Shown here: piece after piece, positions 43,104-51,344 of the stretch | Position numbering within the stretch: the stretch's first letter is position 1 | How the letters are laid out: every line of letters begins with the position of its first letter | Source: RPRC01 sp034933285 | GTDB lineage: Bacteria; Desulfobacterota; Desulfuromonadia; Geobacterales; Geobacteraceae | Assembly: GCA_034933285.1 (NCBI GenBank) | Contig: JAYFNT010000002.1 | Location: forward strand, 248,001 to 312,000 | Length of the DNA stretch: 64,000 bases | Direction: 5' to 3' | The notes under the pieces: model-generated | Told to the model about the DNA's origin: nothing | The model's input: the letters and a program-made list of their open reading frames with translations, nothing else | Databases searched by the model: none | Position numbers and translations under genes: made by a program

Positions 43104-44506
43104 TGGAGCGTTGCGGGTGCAGGGAGACTTTCCGGACCGAGAGCCTTTGCCCGTACTGTCTGGCGCGGATTCCCGCCGTCAGGGAAGCGAAGGGCGATGA
43201 CGTATACCTGGTAAAAAGGTGTCCCGAGCACGGTGAATTCCGCACCATCATCTGGCGCGGAGCGCCCCGGTTCCAGGGGTGGACGAGAAAACCCAACGTG
43301 CTCCGGTCCTGCGAATCCCGGACGAAAGTCGAAAAGGGATGCCCGTTCGACTGCGGGATCTGCCCGACGCACCGCAGGAACGCCTGTACCGCTGTTCTCG
43401 AAATTACCTCCCGCTGCAATCTCAGATGCCCGGTCTGCTTTGCCGATGCCGGTTCCGAGACCGCTTCGGATGCCCCTTTGCCGGAGATCGCCGAATGGTA
43501 TGCGCGGGTGCTCCGGACATATGGTCCCGACATCATCATCCAGCTGTCCGGGGGAGAACCGACGGTTCGGGATGATCTTCCGGCCATCATCGGGATGGGG
43601 CGTTCCACGGGTTTTCCATTCATCCAGGTGAACACCAACGGCTTGCGGCTAGCAATGGAAAAGGATTATGCTTCCGTGCTGCGGCGGGCAGGCGCCGCTT
43701 CCGTTTTTCTGCAGTTCGACGGGACTGAAGACGAGATATACCGGAAGCTGAGAGGGCGCGCTTTCTATTCCGAAAAGTTGCGGGCAATCGAGAGGTGCGT
43801 GGAAAACGGCATCGGAGTGGTGCTGGTGCCGGCCATTGTTCCCGGGGTAAATTTCCACAACATCGGCGCAATGATCAAACTGGCCCTGGAACTGTCTCCC
43901 GGCGTGCGGGGAGTGCATTTCCAGCCGGTCGGCTACTTCGGCCGCTGCCCGGACGTTCCCGACAACAGCCATCGGCTCACCCTGCCCGACATGATGCGGG
44001 CGATCGAGGAGCAGACGGACGGGCTGATGCGTGCTGCGGACTTCACTCCTCCCGGGTGGGAGAACACCCTCTGCTCCTTTCACGGCGCCTTTATCCCGAA
44101 GCCAGGTGGCGGCCTTCAAGCGCTTACCGAGCATGGCGGATGCTGTAGTTCCGCGGAAGGCAGCGATGCTCATGCGGTTTCGTTCACGGCCAGGCAATGG
44201 TCGGCACCTGCCCGCGTCCAGGGGAGGGCGAACATGGGGGGCGCGGCAAGCGGCGCCCCTACAGGGTGCTGCGATGGGGCGGCAGAAACGTTCGACGGCT
44301 TCCTGGAGCGGGTCAGGACGAACATGCTGTCGATTTCATGCATGGCTTTCCAGGATGCCTGGAACCTGGACCTGGAGCGGACGCGGGACTGCTGCATCCA
44401 TGTGGCCGCGCCGGACGGGAGGATGATCCCATTCTGCCTGTATAACATGACGTCGGCAAACGGAAAAAGGCTATATCGGGAAATCCCCCCCGCCCCCCTT
44501 TCATAA
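43103..44506 (+). CDS. Tes-like radical SAM enzyme (TrsS/DVU_1554-like)
   Basis: A 467-residue radical SAM protein. An N-terminal CxxC zinc-ribbon (SLCPYCLARIP) and a CPFDCGICPTHRRNAC segment (Cys80, 84, 87, 95) precede the SAM cluster motif CNLRCPVC (Cys105, 109, 112). This layout matches COG1964/Tes, the enzyme that joins archaeal lipid chains. Further cysteines (GGCCSSAEG, TGCC, DCCIH) may bind extra clusters; some homologues are selenoproteins. About residues 376-390 are encoded by a GGGGCGC palindrome. The last residues (PPAPLS) read into an intergenic repeat, so the true end may differ. Confidence 0.85.
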   Translation: MERCGCRETFRTESLCPYCLARIPAVREAKGDDVYLVKRCPEHGEFRTIIWRGAPRFQGWTRKPNVLRSCESRTKVEKGCPFDCGICPTHRRNACTAVLEITSRCNLRCPVCFADAGSETASDAPLPEIAEWYARVLRTYGPDIIIQLSGGEPTVRDDLPAIIGMGRSTGFPFIQVNTNGLRLAMEKDYASVLRRAGAASVFLQFDGTEDEIYRKLRGRAFYSEKLRAIERCVENGIGVVLVPAIVPGVNFHNIGAMIKLALELSPGVRGVHFQPVGYFGRCPDVPDNSHRLTLPDMMRAIEEQTDGLMRAADFTPPGWENTLCSFHGAFIPKPGGGLQALTEHGGCCSSAEGSDAHAVSFTARQWSAPARVQGRANMGGAASGAPTGCCDGAAETFDGFLERVRTNMLSISCMAFQDAWNLDLERTRDCCIHVAAPDGRMIPFCLYNMTSANGKRLYREIPPAPLS

Positions 44507-44564
44507 AGGGGGGAGATGCTTGGCAGGACCTCCCCCTTTGAGAAAGGGGGATTGAGGGGGATTT
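44481..44564. repeat. Compound palindromic repeat over the end of the radical SAM gene
   Basis: Two hairpins, CCCCCCTTT-CAT-AAAGGGGGG (44493-44513) and CCCCCTTT-GAG-AAAGGGGG (44532-44550), lie inside an outer pair AAATCCCCC (44481) and GGGGGATTT (44556). The gene's stop codon (44504-44506) falls in the first hairpin. Repeats of this type are common between genes in this bacterial group. Confidence 0.85.
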
Positions 44565-44630
44565 TGTCGGCCGATACCAATATATGGGGAAAACCGGGAT
44601 AAATGTGGCAGCATTGAAAAAGGTAATACT

Positions 44631-45965
44631 ATGGAATTGACCCCCCTTGAGCCCTGGATAAGGGCAAAGATCGGGATGTCGGTTACTGGGGCGGAATTGC
44701 GGCAGGAACTTGACCGTTACCAGTTGGGGAAACTGCGGGAAACGGTCGACTACGTCCGCACCCGGAGCCCATTTTACAGGAAACACTTCGAGGGGGTGAG
44801 CGGCAGCGATTTGAAGGAACTCACGGACATCGCATGCCTTCCTTTTACCAATGCCGAAGACATCCAGGAAAACGACCTTCGCTTTCTCTGCGTTTCACAG
44901 GACGAGATTTCCCGGGTTGTGACACTGAATACTTCCGGCACGACCGCTCATGCCAAGCGGATCCACTTCACCGAAGATGACCTGGAACTGACCACCGACC
45001 TGTTCCATCATGGCATGAAAGCCCTGGTTAGTCCCGGGCAGCGCGTGATGATTCTCATGCCGGGTGATCGGCACGGCACTATCGGCGACCTGATGGTAAC
45101 GGCATTGAAGAGAATGGATGCCGTGGGGATCCCGCACGGAATTGTCCTTGACAGCGGCAGGACCATTGCCGGGATAGTGGAAAATGAGGTAGAGTGCCTG
45201 ATCGGCATCCCGGTACAAGTGCTGGGCCTGGTGCGGCACAGGGATGCCCATGCCATTCCGAAAGGAATGATCAGGAGTGTGCTCTTGAGCGCCGATTATG
45301 TCCCGGCGGCTATCGTGAAAGAGATTCAAAATGCATGGGGCTGCGCTGTATTCAACCATTACGGCATGACCGAGATGGGGCTGGGCGCGGCAGTAGACTG
45401 CAGGGCGCTGTGCGGTTACCACACCCGGGAGGCTGATCTCTTTTTCGAGATCGTCGATCCGGACACGGGACGACCCGTTCCGGACGGGGAAATGGGCGAG
45501 GTGGTGTTCACCACACTGACCCGCAAAGGCATGCCCCTGGTGCGCTACCGCACCGGCGACCCGTCGCGCTTCATCACGGAACCTTGTCCCTGCGGAACTG
45601 TCCTGAAGCGCCTGGAGTGGGTCAAGGGAAGGTTGCGGAGCGGCGTCCGGCTGGGCGGAGGCGGTTTGCTGACCGTTCCGGACCTGGACGAGGCGCTGTT
45701 TCCGCTGCCCGGGCTCCTCAACTTCCGGGTCGAGTTGTCGAAAAACAGCGGAACGGACGTTATTCATGTGACGATCTATTGCGGAGATGACCCAGCGCAT
45801 GAGCTGCGCAGCCTGGCCGCGAAAAAGCTCGAAGCAATCCCGGCCGTCCGGACGGCGCTGGACAGCCGGCGCCTTTCCATTGCGCCCATCCGCACGAGTT
45901 CCGAGAACTGGATATCGACCGGCAGCATCAAGAGAAAAATAATCGACAGCAGAGAGGAAAGATAA
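44631..45965 (+). CDS. AMP-dependent CoA ligase, phenylacetate-CoA-ligase-like (DVU_1553-like)
   Basis: A 444-residue adenylate-forming enzyme. The phosphate-binding motif is LNTSGTTAHAKRI, followed by FNHYGMTEMG, the conserved LVRYRTGDPSRF and the C-terminal VKGRLRSGVRLGGGG. It resembles phenylacetate-CoA ligase but has divergent substrate-pocket segments, so the acid it activates is unknown. One idea is that it converts the acid made by the aldehyde oxidoreductase to a CoA thioester. AAAAAGG precedes the ATG. It ends three bases before the xdhC-like gene. Confidence 0.88.
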   Translation: MELTPLEPWIRAKIGMSVTGAELRQELDRYQLGKLRETVDYVRTRSPFYRKHFEGVSGSDLKELTDIACLPFTNAEDIQENDLRFLCVSQDEISRVVTLNTSGTTAHAKRIHFTEDDLELTTDLFHHGMKALVSPGQRVMILMPGDRHGTIGDLMVTALKRMDAVGIPHGIVLDSGRTIAGIVENEVECLIGIPVQVLGLVRHRDAHAIPKGMIRSVLLSADYVPAAIVKEIQNAWGCAVFNHYGMTEMGLGAAVDCRALCGYHTREADLFFEIVDPDTGRPVPDGEMGEVVFTTLTRKGMPLVRYRTGDPSRFITEPCPCGTVLKRLEWVKGRLRSGVRLGGGGLLTVPDLDEALFPLPGLLNFRVELSKNSGTDVIHVTIYCGDDPAHELRSLAAKKLEAIPAVRTALDSRRLSIAPIRTSSENWISTGSIKRKIIDSREER

Positions 45966-45968
45966 GAC

Positions 45969-47021
45969 ATGCTCAAACAATTGCAGGGAATTTGCCATTT
46001 ACTGGAAGGCGGCGAAGACCTGGTCCAGGCGACCATCATCAAGCATGCTGGTTCCACTCCCCGTTCGGTGGGCTCGAAAATGTTCGTCCGTCGGGACGGC
46101 TCCATCATCGGCACCATCGGTGGCGGACTGGTCGAGTTCGAGATGCAGAAATTGGCGCGCGAGATATTTGACAGCCGGAAGGCCCGCATTGTGACCGTCG
46201 ATCTGACCGGCGAGGATGCGGCCACCACCGATCAGATGATCTGCGGCGGCCGCCTGGAGTTCCTGGTTGAATATCTGGCCGCAACTCCCGGGAATGCGGG
46301 GGAGATGCGGAAGCTGGTCACTTCCCTCCAGGAAGGGAAAAAGGGCTATCTCATCAAGGCCCTGGATACCAGGGGTGATTCGGTTCCCCGCATGGAGTAC
46401 TGCCTGGTGCGGCGAGACAAGCCGGAACTGGGGAGTTTCCCGGGGCCCGAAAACTGGATTCCGCGACTGACCGTGGAGTCTGCCCTGAAGAAGAGCCCGG
46501 TGGTTGTTTCCCTGGAAGGAAGCAGGTTTTTCGTGGAACCCACTTTCCTGCCCGGCACGGTCTACCTGTTCGGCGCCGGACATGTGTCACGACCGGTTGC
46601 GGACTTGGCGTCCACGGTGGATTTCCGCACAGTGGTACTTGACGACCGGGCGGAATTCGCCAACAAGGAGCGTTTTCCCAAAGCGGACCGGATCATCGTC
46701 ATTCCTTCCTACGAAAACCTCTTCGAAGGGCTGGAAATCGAACAGGATAGTTACCTGGTGATCGTCACGCGTGGACATCTCCACGACAAGACGGTCCTGG
46801 AGCAGTCGCTTCGCACGAATGCGGGATACATCGGCATGATCGGCAGCAAGCGGAAACAACACCTGCTGTACGAGGAACTCCTGGGCAAGGGCTTCACTGA
46901 AGACGATCTGAAACGGGTGCACAATCCCATCGGCCTCGACATTCATGCCGAAACACCCGAGGAGATCGCCGTGAGCATCGTCGCCCAGCTTATCCTGGTG
47001 AGATCGCAGATAGGCTTTTGA
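45969..47021 (+). CDS. xdhC: XdhC/CoxI family molybdoenzyme maturation protein
   Basis: A 350-residue protein of the XdhC family, which binds molybdenum cofactor and promotes its sulfuration and insertion into xanthine-oxidase-type enzymes. The N-terminal domain has TIIKHAGSTPRSVGSKMFV and GTIGGGLVEFEMQ with a Cys in QMICGGRLEFL. The C-terminal Rossmann domain has VYLFGAGHVSRPVADLA and AGYIGMIGSKRK. It therefore supports the one-chain aldehyde oxidoreductase upstream. It lies between the CoA ligase and the nucleotidyltransferase with very short gaps. Confidence 0.93.
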   Translation: MLKQLQGICHLLEGGEDLVQATIIKHAGSTPRSVGSKMFVRRDGSIIGTIGGGLVEFEMQKLAREIFDSRKARIVTVDLTGEDAATTDQMICGGRLEFLVEYLAATPGNAGEMRKLVTSLQEGKKGYLIKALDTRGDSVPRMEYCLVRRDKPELGSFPGPENWIPRLTVESALKKSPVVVSLEGSRFFVEPTFLPGTVYLFGAGHVSRPVADLASTVDFRTVVLDDRAEFANKERFPKADRIIVIPSYENLFEGLEIEQDSYLVIVTRGHLHDKTVLEQSLRTNAGYIGMIGSKRKQHLLYEELLGKGFTEDDLKRVHNPIGLDIHAETPEEIAVSIVAQLILVRSQIGF

Positions 47022-47022
47022 T

Positions 47023-48174
47023 ATGAAGGGAAGAATCTCGGCCATAATCCTCTCTGCAGGCTACTCTTCCCGCATGGGAGAATTCAAGCCGCTTCTTCCC
47101 CTGGGGGATACGACCGTTATAGAACGGGCGGTTGACCTGTTTCGCGGCGCGGGTATCAGCGACATCCATGTCGTGGTCGGGCACCGTGCGGAAGACCTGC
47201 TGCCGATGCTGACCAGGATGCAGGTTCGTCCGGTGGTGAATGACCGATACCGGGATGGCATGTTCAGTTCCATTGTTACAGGTGTCGCCAGCCTGGATGA
47301 CGATGTGGAAGCGTTTTTTCTGCTGCCGGTGGATATTCCGCTGGTCAGGGTTGAGACCGTCTCCACCCTTGTGCGGGCTTATCGTAACGGTGCCAGCGGA
47401 ATCGTGTATCCTGTCTGCAATGGCAAGCGCGGCCATCCGCCGCTCATAGCTTATCGCTATCGCGAAGAGATCCTGGAATGGAAAGGCGAGGGCGGGCTTA
47501 AGCCGGTAATGGCGCGCAACAGCGACGATTCCGTTGACGTGGAGACTGGTGACGAGGGCATCCTCAACGACATGGACACGCCTGACGACTATGCGCGGCT
47601 CAATGCGGCAATTATGAAAGGAAAGATTCCATCCGTGAGTGAATGCGAGACTCTGCTCGCGAAAGAGTTTGCCGCGGAAGCGCTGCTGATAAAGCACTCT
47701 CGTGCCGTTTCCAGGCTTGCCGTTTCCCTGGCGCGGAAGCTCAACCGGGCCGGCTGCAGCCTGGACACGGATCTTCTGGCTGCAGCGGCACTGCTGCATG
47801 ATCTGGCAAGGGGGGAAAAAAACCATGCCCTTGAAGGCGCGGCGATATTGAAAGGATTAGGCTATGGCGCCGTTGCCGAAATTGTCGCGGTCCACATGGA
47901 CATCGTGGTGAAGAACCGCGGACCAATTGACGAAAAAGAAGTGCTCTATCTGGCGGACAAGATGACAAGGAGGGACCGGTACGTGACCGTCGAGGAGCGG
48001 TTTGCCCACCGTCTCCTTTCCCTGGAATCCGATCCGGGTGCGGGCAGGGCAGCCATGGAGAGGCTGCACAATGCAAAGGCAATCCGGGCACGCATCGAGC
48101 AGAAATTGGGCTGTTCGGTATGCGACGTAATGGCGGCAGACGGGCTGTATTGCTCTGAAGACAGCCCGTCATGA
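47023..48174 (+). CDS. MocA-like nucleotidyltransferase fused to HD domain (DVU_1551-like)
   Basis: A 383-residue fusion. Residues 1-195 are a MobA/MocA-type nucleotidyltransferase (SAIILSAGYSSRMGEFKPLL, FLLPVDIPLV, GHPPLIA); MocA adds CMP to molybdopterin to form the cytosine dinucleotide cofactor used by Mop-type enzymes. Residues 205-350 are an HD phosphohydrolase domain (LIKHSRAVSRLAV, AAALLHDLARGEKNHALEGA). The fusion suggests making and trimming of a nucleotide cofactor by one protein. It starts one base after xdhC and overlaps the next gene by four bases. Confidence 0.9.
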   Translation: MKGRISAIILSAGYSSRMGEFKPLLPLGDTTVIERAVDLFRGAGISDIHVVVGHRAEDLLPMLTRMQVRPVVNDRYRDGMFSSIVTGVASLDDDVEAFFLLPVDIPLVRVETVSTLVRAYRNGASGIVYPVCNGKRGHPPLIAYRYREEILEWKGEGGLKPVMARNSDDSVDVETGDEGILNDMDTPDDYARLNAAIMKGKIPSVSECETLLAKEFAAEALLIKHSRAVSRLAVSLARKLNRAGCSLDTDLLAAAALLHDLARGEKNHALEGAAILKGLGYGAVAEIVAVHMDIVVKNRGPIDEKEVLYLADKMTRRDRYVTVEERFAHRLLSLESDPGAGRAAMERLHNAKAIRARIEQKLGCSVCDVMAADGLYCSEDSPS

Positions 48175-48848
48175 ACACGGACCTTGACAAAGCTCCATAC
48201 GGCCGGATCTTTCTCATGCGGCACGGGGATTCCAGGAAGGACACAGTGAAGAGGTATATCGGGCAATCCGATGCTCCTCTCAATGGCCGGGGCAGGGAAC
48301 AGGCCGAATGGTGGCGCACGAAGCTCGCCCCTCTCCGGTTCAGCCGGGTTTTCTGCAGCGACCTGGTACGGTCGATGCAAACCGCAAGGATAATCATGGC
48401 CGGGAACGAGGAGTTGCCCTCCGCTCATGCGGCGTTGCGGGAAATCTCCATGGGGGACTGGGAAGGGCTGGCAATGGCGGATGTTCGTGCCGACCAGCCG
48501 GAGAAGTACTCGGAAAGGGGGGTGAACCCCGACATCCATCGCCCACCCGGAGGGGAAAGCTTCACGGATCTTCAGGATCGGGTCGTACCGGTTTTCCGTG
48601 ATATCTTGAGCCGGGAAGAGGGAAATGTCCTGGTCATCGGCCATGCCGGGGTCAATCGGGTTATCCTCTGCCATCTCCTCGGCATGCCGCTGAAGAACCT
48701 TTTCCTGCTTGGACAGGATTACGGTTGCCTCAACCTTTTCGACAGAGGGAAAAGCTCGGTGCGTGTGGATGCCGTTAACATCCGTCCTTTTGACGGTTTT
48801 CTGAGTGCTCCATATCTGGAAAAAGCTATTAATGGGAGATATGGATAA
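48171..48848 (+). CDS. Histidine phosphatase family protein
   Basis: A 225-residue member of the branch-1 histidine phosphatases. The catalytic motif is FLMRHGDS, the second Arg is in SDLVRSMQTA, the acid residue in REISMGDWEGL and the second His in VLVIGHAGVN. Homologues include CobC-like alpha-ribazole phosphatase and phosphoglycerate mutases. In this cluster a nucleotide or cofactor phosphate is a likely target. Its start overlaps the nucleotidyltransferase-HD gene by four bases, and a terminator follows at once. Confidence 0.87.
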   Translation: MNTDLDKAPYGRIFLMRHGDSRKDTVKRYIGQSDAPLNGRGREQAEWWRTKLAPLRFSRVFCSDLVRSMQTARIIMAGNEELPSAHAALREISMGDWEGLAMADVRADQPEKYSERGVNPDIHRPPGGESFTDLQDRVVPVFRDILSREEGNVLVIGHAGVNRVILCHLLGMPLKNLFLLGQDYGCLNLFDRGKSSVRVDAVNIRPFDGFLSAPYLEKAINGRYG

Positions 48849-48884
48849 GTTGTCCCCGCTTCCCTTTACAGGGGCAACTTTTTT
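48847..48884 (+). terminator. Intrinsic terminator of the aldehyde oxidoreductase cluster
   Basis: AAGTTG-T-CCCC (48847-48857) pairs with GGGGCAACTT (48871-48880) and is followed by T residues. It separates the cluster from modB. Confidence 0.82.
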
Positions 48885-48910
48885 GAGAATTGGTGAATTC
48901 ATACTATAAT
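48883..48910 (+). promoter_or_regulatory. Sigma-70 promoter of modBC
   Basis: TTGAGA at 48883-48888 and a perfect TATAAT at 48905-48910 are 16 bases apart, 20 bases before the modB start. Confidence 0.72.
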
Positions 48911-48930
48911 AAAAGAGGAACGCGTCCGGA

Positions 48931-49641
48931 GTGGAGGCCATGCTCGATCCCATAATCCTGTCCCTGAAAGTTGCGCTGGTCGCCGTTGCGGTGGATTTTG
49001 TCTTCGGAATTGCAGTTGCCCGCACCATGGCACGCAAGGAATTCCCGGGCAAAAACCTGGCGGAGTCGATCATAATTCTTCCCATGGTGCTCCCACCCAC
49101 TGTGCTCGGTTACGGCCTGCTGATCCTTCTAGGTAAGAGGGGACCCATCGGCGCTTTCCTGCTGGAGGCCTTCGACGTGCAGATGGTCTTTACCTGGTGG
49201 GCGGCGGTCATCGCCTCCGCGGTGGTGTCCTTTCCCCTCATGTACCAGAGCGCTAAGGCGGCATTTGCAGCGGTCGACATTTCCCTGGAGCAGGCGGCCC
49301 GCACCCTGGGGGCGAGGGAGCTGCGCATATTCCTGACCGTGACCCTGCCCCTGGCATGGCCCGGCATTCTGGCCGGGCTGGTGCTTTCCTTCGCGCGCGC
49401 GCTGGGCGAATTCGGCGCAACGCTCATGGTTGCGGGAAACATCCCCGGCAAGACCCAGACCATTCCCCTGGCAATCTACTTTGCAGTGGAGTCGGGCGAT
49501 ACCGCTGCCGCCCGAAATCTGGTCATCGTTATCACGGTCCTGTCATTTGTAGCGGTATTCTGGCTTAACTGGTGGTCCAGGAACAAGATCCGTTCCTGGA
49601 AAAAGGGGAGTACTGACCATGCTGCAAGTGGAGATTCTTAA
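48931..49641 (+). CDS. modB: Molybdate ABC transporter permease
   Basis: A 236-residue inner-membrane permease with five or six helices. The conserved EAA loop is AAFAAVDISLEQAARTLGA and the ModB-type segment SFARALGEFGATLMVAGNIPG is clear. ModB pairs with ModC to import molybdate or tungstate delivered by ModA. I give GTG 48931 as start; ATG 48940 is an alternative. The gene overlaps modC by 23 bases. No modA lies beside it. Confidence 0.93.
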   Translation: MEAMLDPIILSLKVALVAVAVDFVFGIAVARTMARKEFPGKNLAESIIILPMVLPPTVLGYGLLILLGKRGPIGAFLLEAFDVQMVFTWWAAVIASAVVSFPLMYQSAKAAFAAVDISLEQAARTLGARELRIFLTVTLPLAWPGILAGLVLSFARALGEFGATLMVAGNIPGKTQTIPLAIYFAVESGDTAAARNLVIVITVLSFVAVFWLNWWSRNKIRSWKKGSTDHAASGDS

Positions 49642-50308
49642 AAAGCATCCCGATTTCACCGTTGATATATCATTCGAGTTCGACAGGGGCATACTGGTGC
49701 TCTTCGGGCCATCGGGTTCGGGGAAAACCACGGTGCTGAACTGCATCGCCGGTCTTCAGCAGCCTGATGCGGGCAGGATATCCCTTGACGATCGGGTATT
49801 TTTCTCCTCCACTGACGGTATAAACATTCCGGCCAGGAGCAGGCGTATCGGCTATGTCTTCCAGGACTACGCTCTTTTCCCGCACCTGACGGTAAAGGAC
49901 AATGTCATGTATGGTATCCCGAGCCATTGCAAAAAGGGCAAACAATACCGGATTGGCGCCCTGGACGTGCTTGACATGCTGAAGGTGGCTCATCTGCAGG
50001 ACAGGTACCCGTGCCAGCTTTCAGGCGGCGAAAAACAGCGCATCGCCCTGGCCCGGGCTTTGATGGTGGAGCCCGAGCTCCTGCTGCTGGATGAACCACT
50101 GTCGGCGCTGGACCATGCCAACCGGAAGAATCTCCAGATCGAGCTGAAACAGCTGCAGCAGGTGTGGAAGATTCCCTTCGTGCTGGTAACCCACAGCCGC
50201 CGGGAAATGGAGAAGCTGGCCGACGAAATTCTGTTCCTTGAGCAAGGCAGGAAAAAAATGCATGTCTTTCCCGCCGTTCGCAGTCCCGGTCTGGAACTGG
50301 CGAACTGA
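49619..50308 (+). CDS. modC: Molybdate ABC transporter ATPase, short form
   Basis: A 229-residue ATPase. Walker A is GPSGSGKTT, the Q-loop FQDYALFPHLTV, the signature LSGGEKQRIALARAL, Walker B LLLLDEPLSALD and the H-loop LVTHSR. E. coli ModC has a further C-terminal molybdate-binding (TOBE/MOP) domain of about 130 residues, which is missing here, so import is probably not feedback-inhibited by bound molybdate in the same way. GGGGAG precedes the ATG. Confidence 0.9.
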   Translation: MLQVEILKKHPDFTVDISFEFDRGILVLFGPSGSGKTTVLNCIAGLQQPDAGRISLDDRVFFSSTDGINIPARSRRIGYVFQDYALFPHLTVKDNVMYGIPSHCKKGKQYRIGALDVLDMLKVAHLQDRYPCQLSGGEKQRIALARALMVEPELLLLDEPLSALDHANRKNLQIELKQLQQVWKIPFVLVTHSRREMEKLADEILFLEQGRKKMHVFPAVRSPGLELAN

Positions 50309-50425
50309 TCGCACTTCACAAACGGTTTTTTACGCCCCGGCCTTCATTCCTCAATGCGCCATTCCTTTCCATTCGCCTGTTTCGCTTTCATTTGGGTTTT
50401 TGGCCTGCTCACCGTTTAATAAAAG

Positions 50426-50454
50426 TTGACAAAGATCTGTATTTGTAGTATAAA
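50426..50454 (+). promoter_or_regulatory. Sigma-70 promoter upstream of the XRE-cupin regulator
   Basis: TTGACA at 50426-50431 and TATAAA at 50449-50454 are exactly 17 bases apart, close to the ideal. Three operators lie downstream of it, before the regulator gene. Confidence 0.75.
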
Positions 50455-50484
50455 CCGCTCCCTGCTTCCAGTTTATTAAACATA

Positions 50485-50573
50485 AAGTTTAGAATAACTA
50501 AACTTCCTGTTTGACATAAAGTTTAGAAATGCTAAACTTGGTGCAAAACAAAATGTTTACCATTACTAAACTT
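50485..50573. promoter_or_regulatory. Three tandem operators AAGTTTAG-N5-CTAAACTT
   Basis: Two perfect palindromes (50485-50505 and 50519-50539) and one with two mismatches (50553-50573) share eight-base arms and a five-base centre. Their starts are 34 bases apart in each case, so they are not quite on one face of the helix. The last ends 10 bases before the GTG of the regulator gene. They are the obvious binding sites for that regulator. Confidence 0.85.
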
Positions 50574-50583
50574 GGGGGACTGC

Positions 50584-51132
50584 GTGAAGATCGGTGAACG
50601 GTTAAAACGGCTGAGGATGGTCAACTCCCTGACCCAGGAAGAGCTTGCAAACAGGGCTGATTTGACCAAGGGTTACATCTCCCAGCTGGAAAACGACGCC
50701 ACTTCGCCTTCCATCGCCACACTGAAAGACATTGTCGACGTTTTCGGAATTACTATGGAAGAGTTTTTCGCTGAGAAGTCGCGCGACGAGGACGTGGTGT
50801 TCGGGGCGGATGCCAGGGTACAGTCCACGGGTGACAACGACGGCATAAAGGTCGAGCTGCTGATCCCCGGCGCCCAGAACCGGGAAATGGACCCGGTGCT
50901 GGTGACCATCAAGCCCGGCGAGCAGATGGAGGAGCAGGAATACCATGAGGGCGAGGAGTTCGGCTATGTTCTCCTGGGCCGTATCCAGTTGTGCCTCGAC
51001 GAGCAGTTCTACACGGTGCGGAAGGGTGAGTGCTTCTATTTCAGTTCCGACAAGAGGCACTCGGTGAAAAATCCCGGCAAGAGCGAAGCGAGGATCCTCT
51101 GGGTGGTGACGCCGCCTACCTTCGACTATTGA
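50584..51132 (+). CDS. XRE-family regulator with cupin sensor domain (PuuR-like)
   Basis: A 182-residue regulator. Residues 5-60 are an XRE helix-turn-helix (RMVNSLTQEELANRADLTKG and YISQLENDATSPSIATL). Residues 100-180 are a cupin (VTIKPGEQMEEQEYHEGEEF and YFSSDKRHSVKNPG). This is the architecture of PuuR-type regulators, which often sense polyamines or other small ligands. GTG 50584 follows GGGGGA. Three palindromic operators directly upstream suggest autoregulation. The next genes make spermidine, so polyamine sensing is a fair inference. Confidence 0.9.
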   Translation: MKIGERLKRLRMVNSLTQEELANRADLTKGYISQLENDATSPSIATLKDIVDVFGITMEEFFAEKSRDEDVVFGADARVQSTGDNDGIKVELLIPGAQNREMDPVLVTIKPGEQMEEQEYHEGEEFGYVLLGRIQLCLDEQFYTVRKGECFYFSSDKRHSVKNPGKSEARILWVVTPPTFDY

Positions 51133-51344
51133 CGGGAAATTTCCCGAATCCGTGACGCCTTCGCGCCTTGGCGGACGGTTAATGCCTCTTGCTTTTGCAT
51201 TTCAGAAGGTTCAGGCTGCCCGACGATGTTCACTTGACGTAACGGTCATGAAACGGAATCAGCGACGTTGGGCCCCGGCATACCGCCCGCAAGGCAGCCA
51301 GGCGCCAGGGATTCGGGAATTTACACGAGAAGGAGATCAATGAC

